DNA of 64,000 nt from Theodoxus fluviatilis (taxonomy: Eukaryota > Mollusca > Gastropoda > Cycloneritida > Neritidae), in NCBI GenBank assembly GCA_034096865.1, contig JAWQFJ010002790.1:10001-74000 (forward strand), read 5' to 3'. The translations under genes and the position numbers were made by a program. Shown here one piece after another: positions 61,701 through 64,000 of the stretch; the first letter of the stretch is position 1; each line of letters begins with the position of its first letter. Below the pieces are notes generated by a model. It was not told where the DNA came from. It searched no databases and saw nothing but the letters and a program-made list of their open reading frames with translations.

Positions 61701-63356
61701 GGAGGCAGTCTGGTGCCGACTGGCTGCCCATCCCCGATGTCAGCAGCTTGAGCACCGCATGCAGGCAGTTGCGTTGCGAGCCCAGGATGCCTGCAGTGAA
61801 TACAGTCAACACTGATTGAAGTCAGTGACTATGGGTCATTTATGAGAGTCAAGTACACACACACATTTCACTTTAAATGTACAATAGCTCTGGTCAGGGA
61901 CAGCAACTACACACTTCTTAAATTAATCAGTGCTCTGAGTGTTTCACTTTGGTTGGAGCTAAAATCACTTGTTCCATGAAGGAAAACAACTTTCCTCCTA
62001 GATTCCCATAGTTTAGTCACAAAGCCTAAGACAGATTCTCCAATTCTAACTAGTTCCAACAGGTATACATCTCCACTGACCAATTGACCAACACTTGATG
62101 AACTTGCCCGTGAATCATGGGCTTGGCATGCCAATCTGACCATGTCCTGCTCTTGGAAAGAAAGAGAAAAGATACTGGGAAGAGGAAGAGAGCAAGGAAC
62201 GAACCGGGATCCTGGAGGTTGGTTTTGCTGACAGGCTTGCGCGTGTGGAATCCCAGCAGCCAGTGTGCCAGGTTGGGTGCAGGCTGTGACATGGCATGCA
62301 GCATCAGCTGCAGGATGTGCTGTCGTGTCTGGTTCCTCACCTCCCCCACACTCGGCTCTGACCCTGCAACACCAGCATGGCCGTCTCAACAACAACAAAA
62401 CAACAACAGCAAAGCAACAAGAGTAATTCAACAACTACAAATACAGAGCACGCGAATGGCTGGCAAAGACTGGGCTACAAGATTCTCCTCTTCATTTTCC
62501 CCTCACTGTCCTGGTCTTATTGGTCAAATGTTACAATTAGAATGATGGAAACATCCCAACTATCTAAATTTCCTCCTCAACCTTACAGTGGTCTCAGGCA
62601 GCGGCATTTTCATCCTTGAGGCTTTACAACAAGACCCCCACTCTCCTGGTAATACCAGCTACTTGTCACCATTTGAATGATAGACATGTCCCCCTCGTCC
62701 TAAGTTTCAACCTCTACCTCTTGGTGATCTCAGGCAGCAGCATTTTCACCCCCGAGATGTCAAACAATTCCAGTTGTGACTCATATGGCGTCAGGTAAGC
62801 AGTATGCAAAGCCTGGACAGGAAAGTGTTGCTGCCACTAAGACTGTTGCAGACACTCCGCAATCAAATCCACTGTCTTGAAGGTCTGCATGCTCAAAGGC
62901 TGACAGTTCACAGTCAAAACTGTCCAGTCTTAGTAGGTCCACCAACTGACAGTTCACAGTCAAAACTGTCCAGTCTTAGTAGGTCCACCAACTGACAGTT
63001 CACAGTCAAAACTGTCCAGTCTTAGTAGGTCCACCAACTGACAGTTCACAGCCAAAACTACCCAGTCTTGGTAGGCCTACCTACTCAGTGGCTAACAGTT
63101 CACAGCCAAAACTGCTCAGTCTTGGTAGCTACCTACTCAGTGGCCAACAGGTCACAGTCGAGTCAAAACTGCTCAGTCTTGGCTGGCTTACCCTCCTATG
63201 CAAGACACTCCACTACAAAAGGGAAAAAAGCTCGTCCAAGCAGACTGTACCTGGAGACTGGCCCAGCAGCATCTGCTCCGACTCCTCTGTCTCCAGCTCT
63301 GCGTCGTCTGCTTCCAGACACTCTACAAAGCCTGACAGCAGCTGTGTGCTCATCCT
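33587..63356 (-). CDS. NUP205: NUP205 nucleoporin, C-terminal half (21 exons, 5' end outside window)
   Basis: This gene encodes a scaffold of the nuclear pore inner ring, where NUP205 binds NUP93 and is built as a long alpha-helical solenoid. The 21 exons, from 63251-63356 down to 33587-33676, have GT-AG boundaries and join in continuous phase. They give 1118 residues to the stop, matching the last 55 percent of the roughly 2000-residue family. Diagnostic blocks in order are GFVECLEADDAE, HWLLGFHTRKPVSKTNLQDP, PTLRYLRTSHDFLYRQLQ, LLKTVAIELRITALNRQRSH, TPLQLDFFE, AEVLLTACPEDLL, ANLYGALLYFLQIAQ, VVCRDACDGHDIG, FIVWRHLEYFLLHC and AIIRRIKRLLRL. NUP188, the paralogue, lacks these. Introns carry several transposons and minisatellites but no exon is damaged. 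Confidence 0.94.
34038..34231 (-). CDS. NUP205: NUP205 exon (acidic, near C-terminus)
   Basis: Acceptor TGTGCCAAG, donor GTGTGT. It encodes KQLFVTDLTGITRLEEEERE and SESLLKKVQEINQ. 194 nt, ends phase 0. A GA microsatellite starts 15 bp upstream of its acceptor, inside the polypyrimidine region. Confidence 0.92.
34246..34392. repeat. GA microsatellite
   Basis: GA dinucleotides with GACA interruptions, plus strand. On the NUP205 strand it is a CT-rich tract just upstream of an acceptor. Confidence 0.95.
34685..34819 (-). CDS. NUP205: NUP205 exon (WRHLEYFLLHC block)
   Basis: Acceptor GACTGCCAG, donor GTGCGT. It encodes LVENCLFIVWRHLEYFLLHC, an unmistakable family segment. 135 nt. Confidence 0.95.
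35013..35072. repeat. AC microsatellite in a NUP205 intron
   Basis: About 29 uninterrupted AC dinucleotides. Confidence 0.97.
35094..35208 (-). CDS. NUP205: NUP205 exon (RRLQQLV block)
   Basis: Acceptor GTTCACAG, donor GTATCC. It encodes LAVVSGVEKMSSGQRQDVAG followed by RRLQQLVSNKARELQHLS. 115 nt, ends phase 1. A GT microsatellite starts 22 bp into the intron. Confidence 0.88.
35768..36608. mobile_element. TIR-bounded element dense in AAGGTCA half-sites
   Basis: It is bounded by the inverted repeat GACTCACATGC / GCATGTGAGTC. The body carries well over fifteen copies of TGACCTT or AAGGTCA, many as TCAAGGTCA or as tandem GACCTTGACCTT. The last 100 bp contain a (GGAC)n tract. The right end forms a hairpin of GACTCAC and GTGAGTC (36582-36608). 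It has no coding capacity. The arrangement looks like a non-autonomous dispersed element, though no second copy is in the window. Confidence 0.6.
36662..36828 (-). CDS. NUP205: NUP205 exon (SHRLYLQKL block)
   Basis: Acceptor GCTGCAG, donor GTAAGT. It encodes LGVVVFLMRQCAAQFSSVFD and SHRLYLQKLNSLPDLSSDD. 167 nt, ends phase 0. A 36-bp duplication (GCAGCACAGCAAGGCAGCAC) abuts its acceptor. Confidence 0.93.
37436..37892. repeat. 16-bp minisatellite, about 28 copies
   Basis: The unit is GAGGAGCAGTGTGGGT, with GGGGAGCA and GTGGGAGA variants. It lies in a NUP205 intron. The 16-bp period makes all three frames cycle, producing spurious minus-strand ORFs of about 230 aa. Confidence 0.97.
37982..38062 (-). 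CDS. NUP205: NUP205 exon (short)
   Basis: Acceptor AATGCAG, donor GTAGGA. It encodes ASSQFSRILFGPSLEEAAAR. 81 nt, phase 1 to 1. A 16-bp minisatellite starts about 90 bp into the following intron. Confidence 0.88.
38417..38662 (-). CDS. NUP205: NUP205 exon (GHQSRLQRQ block)
   Basis: Acceptor GCTTGCAG, donor GTGAGT. It encodes VEFRGHQSRLQRQMMELLPL, a basic loop, and IAANLVAYCRALLTQT. 246 nt, phase 1 to 1. Confidence 0.93.
39063..39902. repeat. 42-bp minisatellite, 20 copies
   Basis: The unit begins GGTCGTGACAGGCCAAGCCT and ends GGCACAACTGCCA. Forty-two is divisible by three, so 300-codon ORFs appear on both strands (RDRPSLLVVAQLPG; PPLAGLACHDLAVV). They are not genes. Confidence 0.97.
40229..40497. 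repeat. 54-bp minisatellite, 5 copies
   Basis: The unit contains CACGTGATGACAGTAGTGAA and GGCAATTAACTGACAATTGA. It grades into the degenerate series at 40498-40790 that shares the GATGACAG core. Confidence 0.95.
40498..40793. repeat. Degenerate repeat related to a NUP205 exon boundary, left part
   Basis: Recurring blocks of the type TGATGCAAGAGATGACAGTG are joined by GGCAATGACACTGTTAATGG and ACTCACCTTGGAGG. It continues at 47589-47650 on the far side of the piggyBac insertion. It resembles the end of the exon at 47901-48033 plus its donor. Confidence 0.6.
40810..41030. repeat. DIRS left inverted terminal repeat
   Basis: It contains CCAGTAGACAAACCAGTGAT, GACCTCGAAAAAAGAATTTG and CACGTGACTGTCTGCCCAGG, all found inverted at 46238-46437. 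Differences from the right repeat are few. Confidence 0.9.
40990..40998 (+). promoter_or_regulatory. TATA box of the DIRS element
   Basis: CTATATAAA inside the left inverted repeat, about 390 bp before the gag start. The mirror copy in the right repeat (around 46265-46275) points back into the element on the minus strand. Confidence 0.55.
41379..44557 (+). pseudogene. DIRS gag-like ORF1, interrupted
   Basis: The ATG at 41379 opens MASRSHAPRARSGRSFG. One in-frame TAG (41718-41720) and a single-base loss in a tandem repeat near 42470 split the frame into 41379-41720, 41727-42551 and 42488-44557. The N-terminal half is Ser/Arg-rich and contains 171-bp repeats. The second half (from about 43330) is a conserved-looking globular region (LLRLHRQSALASVAAF, LLATASAARGVVNKI, ALDHTYSHLASLALHVRGQL). 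The tail is an RGG-rich basic domain (GYRGGGRGRG) suited to nucleic-acid binding. It fits DIRS ORF1 in position and composition. Confidence 0.65.
42141..42650. repeat. 171-bp tandem repeat within DIRS ORF1, 3 close copies
   Basis: The marker GGTGCCATGCGGCATTCTGA starts at 42141, 42312 and 42482 (spacing 171 and 170 bp). More diverged relatives (CATTCAGCTAACACTGTT) continue to about 42960. 171 bp equals 57 codons. The 170-bp spacing is the frame-breaking deletion. Confidence 0.92.
44935..46017 (+). CDS. DIRS tyrosine recombinase
   Basis: The frame is open from 44557 but the first ATG that fits the family is at 44935 (MATIAHGLERRGISRES), giving 360 aa. The N-terminal core-binding domain reads STSRNYNAKWAVWVRFCQ. 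In the catalytic domain, the first arginine lies in ARRIGEIHAL (about 45433), the H-x-x-R box is HELRK (about 45823) and the nucleophile is the tyrosine of TRHYLRDV (45931). The frame is intact. It would integrate a circular DNA intermediate without target duplication. Lacking an RT of its own, the element could move only with help from an autonomous relative. Confidence 0.88.
   Translation: MATIAHGLERRGISRESVSLALRHRRESTSRNYNAKWAVWVRFCQARRRPVDPLRPSASLFADFVSHLFRTRSLSYASLCNYRSAVTNTIKAARGVDVSFLSTDPTVKQVLDGIRNEFPRRQISPPLWDVFLILRFLSGSEFEPIDTCSFKRLTQKTVFLVMLACARRIGEIHALSGLPADIEFTGEDESCILSFLPEFRCKNQDSLSDCQSIEIKGLSSILDPGSADSVICPVRALKCYLARTQSRRLRKRRLFLPLSRSQAEVSKTSIACWIRVLITDAYKYALLDPPAGASRTHELRKVATSVAFARNVSLAHLMRAAFWRSDCVFTRHYLRDVRVRRLNDTFGINKLVVAGSAVRI
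46087..46181. other. DIRS internal complementary region
   Basis: TCACTGGTTTGTCTACTGGT to GGGAAAACTT is the inverse of the element's left end. TTAAGAAATTTAAACTAATT to ACATACTTACC is the inverse of its right end. The two halves meet at about 46125, defining the circle junction. Confidence 0.88.
46238..46477. repeat. DIRS right inverted terminal repeat
   Basis: Inverse of the left repeat up to CTACTGGTA, then a right-specific outer end ATGTTAGGAAAACATAG to TTTCTTAAA that is not in the left repeat but is copied in the internal complementary region. Confidence 0.88.
46733..46828 (+). pseudogene. piggyBac transposase N-terminal remnant
   Basis: The ATG directly follows a strong acceptor-like TTTTCTTTGCCAG. 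The frame reads MVTDEEVEALVELFFDSDS and ends at 46828. In the overlapping frame the sequence continues as EYEFEGFTDIDV, the kind of acidic N-terminus found in piggyBac transposases, so a single-base shift seems to have broken it. No catalytic DDD region follows. Confidence 0.5.
47589..47650. repeat. Degenerate repeat related to a NUP205 exon boundary, right part
   Basis: It continues the series interrupted by the piggyBac element: TGGAAACTGATGCAAGAGAC, GACAGCAACAACA, then GAACTCACCATGGAAGT, which mirrors the true donor at 47896-47912. Confidence 0.6.
47651..47900. other. Start of the large NUP205 intron, unique sequence
   Basis: AT-rich intron with a G run (47765-47772) and no recognisable element. 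Confidence 0.6.
47901..48033 (-). CDS. NUP205: NUP205 exon (SHADAF block)
   Basis: Acceptor TGTCTGCAG, donor GTGAGC. It encodes VMLFVVSHADAFNSVLRCRK and LKELSLVTAVVARANFH. 133 nt, ends phase 1. The following 9.2-kb intron holds a degenerate repeat resembling this exon's 3' end and the nested piggyBac/DIRS insertion. Confidence 0.93.
48297..48497. repeat. CA- and C-rich low-complexity tract
   Basis: ACACAC blocks alternating with CCCCACCC; upstream strand is G/T-rich. It lies in the intron just 3' of the exon at 48520. Confidence 0.9.
48520..48673 (-). CDS. NUP205: NUP205 exon (RYRQLL block)
   Basis: Acceptor TACCCAG, donor GTAATC. It encodes LARYRQLLSAALRLCLAILT. 154 nt, returns to phase 0. 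Confidence 0.93.
49336..49451 (-). CDS. NUP205: NUP205 exon (FSMRPE block)
   Basis: Acceptor GTGCTGCAG, donor GTGAGA. It encodes LLLRCGVMQKLSACTCFSMR followed by PEAE. 116 nt, ends phase 2. Confidence 0.92.
49513..49753. repeat. AC microsatellite abutting a NUP205 splice donor
   Basis: Imperfect AC from 49513. The final 60 bp are pure AC and end exactly at the exon boundary (49754). Confidence 0.96.
49754..49945 (-). CDS. NUP205: NUP205 exon whose donor lies in a GT microsatellite
   Basis: Acceptor GACTGCAG. It encodes MLALSVLDTLLLWDAGRQWT to ALYIYLSKM, 192 nt. The intron begins GTGTGTGTG, the first units of a GT microsatellite of about 60 bp (plus-strand AC tract), so the donor consensus is poor. 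Confidence 0.92.
50283..50440 (+). mobile_element. Dispersed repeat, copy C
   Basis: It shares TTTTACGGCCTATCAGCC, TTTGTAGGCTATGTAAAGCC, TTCGCCTCTTACGAATCGCG and TAGGGAGACGCGGTGGGTC with copy B. It ends TTCTAACCCC without the tail expansion. It lies in a NUP205 intron. Confidence 0.78.
50736..50887 (-). CDS. NUP205: NUP205 exon (CRDACDGH block)
   Basis: Acceptor TGCCACAG, donor GTAAGC. It encodes SFQEVVCRDACDGHDIGK. 152 nt, ends phase 0. Confidence 0.95.
51373..51471 (-). CDS. NUP205: NUP205 exon (NLYGALLYFLQIAQ)
   Basis: Acceptor GTTGCAG, donor GTAACC. It encodes QRVRANLYGALLYFLQIAQK, one of the best-conserved family segments. 99 nt, phase 1 to 1. Confidence 0.95.
51859..52138 (-). CDS. 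NUP205: NUP205 exon (central helices with Ser/Gly loop)
   Basis: Acceptor GCTGCAG, donor GTGAGT. It encodes ELASPVAGVVLTLMANLRHC, a Ser/Gly/Asn-rich disordered loop, then LFATSLQTVLRGLLDYILK. 280 nt, ends phase 1. Confidence 0.92.
52384..53224. repeat. CTGT/CTGCC degenerate microsatellite
   Basis: Irregular CTGTCTGTCTCA, CTGCCTGCCTAT and TGTCCATCTG blocks run for 840 bp. A larger period (for example the recurring CATGACCTGTCAATCAGTCC at about 52469, 52590, 52757 and 52955) shows segmental duplication. Confidence 0.93.
53288..53479 (-). CDS. NUP205: NUP205 exon (EAWRQ block)
   Basis: Acceptor CTGCCAG, donor GTGTGT (weak). It encodes RKRTALEAWRQVAEVLLTAC followed by PEDLLPGESRQSL. 192 nt, phase 0 to 0. 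The intron on its 5' side holds the 4.9-kb LTR retrotransposon. Confidence 0.95.
54017..54880 (+). repeat. 5' LTR
   Basis: 864 bp, TG...CA ends, sequence almost identical to 58079-58942. It includes GTCCCTCGCGCCGCCCTGGT. Confidence 0.96.
54884..54902 (+). promoter_or_regulatory. Candidate primer-binding site
   Basis: TGGTTGGCTCGTCTCGGGA starts 3 bp after the 5' LTR, the expected place for a tRNA-complementary site. I could not match it with certainty to one tRNA. Confidence 0.4.
55189..57648 (+). CDS. Retrotransposon gag-protease polyprotein
   Basis: 819 codons; the start may be the first ATG or MEQICKDF at 55255. In order: a SAP-like helical segment (about residues 38-75); a charged coiled coil (about 115-155, LELKKEQLRVQERVELAKIE); a gag core (about 175-340); a CCHC zinc knuckle CHHCGKRGHKVADC (from residue 391); an aspartic protease with catalytic DTGS (residue 511) and LLGND near residue 585; then an acidic, low-complexity tail. 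A 57-bp direct duplication (GGATTTGGTGCCTTCATGAG) lies at about 56600-56680. The open frame breaks off with KKKERKKD before any polymerase domain. Confidence 0.88.
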   Translation: MFSLVALDSCRDVYLFRGSELEMEQICKDFIETKDITLLDHADRDDLLVIADYFKVSFGRRETVAQLKAKLVAALEESSTLRIDIESPIRDTLETIGEETTQTRSEIGDSTGKEMGEKAIELELMRLELKKEQLRVQERVELAKIELEREKIARGFPTGHVDGARHNSPPRVKVPNFDETSVDTFFCHFEALAESGKVDREEWAGLIHPVLTGRAREVFLSMSSDDRLDYDRLKAEILEGYNHVPEYYRQKLRGRKKGADETYKEYARDLKTLFDRWCQSIRIGGDFERLREAMLLEAYTNGLQDKLRLYLSERGVTTLQEAADNCDTYAATHAHVSDNSGQSRDLYQKKFGYNKNHRGSSQDQSKREDKSQEKSNQNSSKQTGLKFLGNCHHCGKRGHKVADCWKKKSTASVNFVAQGWTRGSNHCGRMGQRSLDTFMSAEMPEEMPVSAKQYQGDEGKMADSEVNRVSGFGAFMREGEIALPNGFGAFMSEGEIALLSGETTRARILRDTGSTITLVREGMLPFDENSSTGRRVYIRGIGATEDLPIRLHKVQLTSELMDGIVEVGVLPESHPLPNGVDVLLGNDVAGGCVTRKVVVVDGPQLELLPEMEGADSTPAGAVTRSQSRLSTDEGEICLGETFMKSLDQEEKPEMSLLRDDFMDTTIVSEKCSDRRSDVSTLVNESQADSSLVPLYAEEEEEEERDEISLGPFLREKKERADEGVINAFQPHVSIDDCKMKGKPDSCVETSMERLSEGEKKDGKERVSLQARVNSSVTTGGSGSGCVTECQRKATPSMRTGYEWKSRKKKERKKDCLSRL
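58068..58078 (+). promoter_or_regulatory. Polypurine tract
   Basis: AAGGAGGGAGG immediately before the 3' LTR, the expected primer for plus-strand synthesis. Confidence 0.85.
58079..58942 (+). repeat. 3' LTR
   Basis: 864 bp, matching the 5' LTR. Substitutions seen include TTTTCC/TTTCCC, CCTCCACC/CCTCTACC, TACGAG/TACAAG and TTCACA/TTCGCA. Confidence 0.96.
59015..59130. repeat. CA microsatellite
   Basis: Imperfect CA repeats with GCAC and CCCAC interruptions, 20 bp downstream of a NUP205 donor. Confidence 0.93.
59150..59400 (-). CDS. NUP205: NUP205 exon (LQLDFFE block)
   Basis: Acceptor CCCTACAG, donor GTGAGT. It encodes MRRKLLCLLDMVSLEQSYPT, LQLDFFEPRLVEGV and the helix around LRRILVSELNAQQQ. 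251 nt, ends in phase 0. Confidence 0.95.
59401..60047 (-). other. NUP205 intron with a 66-bp duplication
   Basis: A segment with CCCCTGGTCAATAGACTGCT and adjacent TA repeats occurs twice (about 59535-59650). Nothing else is recognisable. Confidence 0.6.
60048..60152 (-). CDS. NUP205: NUP205 exon (acidic linker)
   Basis: Phase requires the acceptor TTGACAG at 60153-60154, not the nearer CTGCAG at 60145, giving VLQPYGGDDAESGLTFAKD. Donor GTGAGA. 105 nt. This is a variable loop in the family. Confidence 0.8.
60153..60995 (-). other. NUP205 intron, nothing recognisable
   Basis: Unique sequence. The plus-strand open frame 60472-60849 shows no domain. Confidence 0.55.
60996..61139 (-). CDS. NUP205: NUP205 exon (NRQRSH block)
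   Basis: Acceptor TTTCCACAG, donor GTGGGT. It encodes WLLKTVAIELRITALNRQRS and ends in an acidic stretch. 144 nt. Confidence 0.94.
61545..61790 (-). CDS. NUP205: NUP205 exon (YLRTS block)
   Basis: Acceptor CACTGCAG, donor GTAAGT. It encodes GILGSQRNCLHAVLKLL and PTLRYLRTSHDFLYRQLQHL, a hallmark of the family. 246 nt. Confidence 0.95.
62205..62363 (-). CDS. NUP205: NUP205 exon (LLGF block)
   Basis: Acceptor GTTGCAG, donor GTTCGT (weak). It encodes LQLMLHAMSQPAPNLAHWLL and the strongly conserved KPVSKTNLQDP. 159 nt, phase 1 to 1. Confidence 0.92.
62896..63170. repeat. 46-bp minisatellite, about 5 copies
   Basis: The unit contains TGACAGTTCACAGTCAAAAC and TGTCCAGTCTTAGTAGGTCC. Distal copies are degraded (CCAAAACTGCTCAGTCTTGG). 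It lies in a NUP205 intron. Confidence 0.93.
63251..63356 (-). CDS. NUP205: NUP205 exon (first in window)
   Basis: Acceptor TTTGCAG, donor GTACAG. It encodes RMSTQLLSGFVECLEADD followed by an acidic loop (ELETEESEQ). It is entered in phase 0 and leaves phase 1. The next upstream exon is not certain within the window. Confidence 0.85.
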
Positions 63357-64000
63357 CTGCAAACACACAGCAAGCGTAGCAGTGATGTACCTTCAAACAC
63401 AATACCAGGAGAGCATCAACATGGTCGACTTCAACAATAAGCGTGAAAATATTTCCTACAGTCCCTTCTTTGTCACCGATGGTCTTTCCATGCTACACAA
63501 AAATGGAGCGCTGGAGGAAGTTTGTCATTAACTAGTGGTGATGGGCTGCAAGCATCTCTACACACAGAAAAGCCAAAACATGTGTACAGATTGTTCTAGT
63601 GCTACCCCAGCAGGCCCATAGTCAAACCCAAGAGCTTGACAGACTTACATAAATAGCTCTTGAAGCTGGTCAGAATTTCTTTCATCGTATCTGAAAAGCA
63701 ATTTCAAACCTCAAACTCAAAGTAATATTTCCTCACTCTATAACTTTGATGTTGGCAGTCCATTCCTTTCAAAGCTACTCCATGACATGTCTGGCTTTCT
63801 AAAAAGCTCCAGGGCAAAATACAAGGTGTTACAGAGACCTGTCACTAATACATGGGCCTTGCACTGCTCAGCTTTACCCCTGGTCATTGGGACATCATTT
63901 CCTTCCTTGCTGTTTCTTTCCCTCATCTCACCAATTGTCCTTCCTTCTTCCTCCAGCCCCCTTGTTCCTTTCCTTCATCTGGCACCTCTTTCCCCACATC
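63357..64000 (-). other. NUP205 intron continuing past the right edge
   Basis: No exon with family similarity is seen. A short candidate at 63648-63689 has good splice signals but no alignable peptide. Confidence 0.5.

Noticed and set aside
33587..63356. NUP188 instead of NUP205
   Set aside because: Several exon peptides (KPVSKTNLQDP, TVAIELRITALNRQRSH, WRHLEYFLLHC) match NUP205 as I know it and not NUP188.
63648..63689. Candidate NUP205 exon upstream of 63356
   Set aside because: It has TTTTCAG and GTAAGT boundaries, but its peptide does not resemble the family and phase fits only with an altered acceptor.

Overview
The window is animal genomic DNA, most likely from a marine mollusc (gastropod or bivalve). 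This is an inference from the spliced animal genes, the transposon mix (CR1-like LINEs, DIRS, piggyBac, hAT, a retrotransposon with LTRs) and a very heavy load of minisatellites. The species cannot be named from the sequence alone.

Three host protein genes can be supported. (1) A minus-strand F-box/LRR gene has exons at 8626-8532 and 6494-4994 (531 aa). (2) A plus-strand RAB39 small GTPase gene has exons at 10401-10618 and 22129-22555 (214 aa), separated by an 11.5 kb intron. It lies head to head with the F-box gene. (3) A minus-strand gene encodes the C-terminal 1118 residues of the nuclear-pore scaffold protein NUP205. It has 21 exons in continuous phase from 63356 down to a stop at 33587; the 5' exons lie beyond the right edge. 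RAB39 and NUP205 are tail to tail, with about 11 kb of non-coding DNA between them.

Mobile elements: 1-1178, right end of an internally deleted hAT element; 12741-12925, pogo/Tigger-type MITE; 20707-22071 and 29420-30143, 5'-truncated CR1-like LINEs; 35768-36608, a terminal-inverted-repeat element packed with nuclear-receptor half-sites; 40794-47588, a TTAA-flanked piggyBac-type element carrying a nested DIRS-type tyrosine-recombinase element (40810-46477) with intact terminal and internal complementary regions but no reverse transcriptase; 54017-58942, an LTR retrotransposon with two 864-bp LTRs and only a gag-protease ORF. A dispersed element of about 160 bp occurs three times (20244-20372, 27671-27832, 50283-50440).

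Tandem repeats fill roughly a fifth of the window: units of 56, 40, 32, 21, 44, 38, 23, 24, 40, 16, 42, 54 and 46 bp plus long CT, GT, GAT, GGA and CTGT tracts. They sit mainly in introns and between genes. Several have traceable origins: the 38-bp array is an amplification of the end of the dispersed element, and the degenerate 54-bp family in a NUP205 intron looks like an amplified exon-intron boundary. Almost all long ORFs over these arrays are artefacts of unit lengths divisible by three.

The most unusual object is the DIRS-inside-piggyBac nest, with its empty site still readable from a sister repeat unit. Other points of interest are the exon-derived minisatellite with decoy splice donors, a NUP205 splice donor buried in a GT microsatellite, and the nuclear-receptor-site element.
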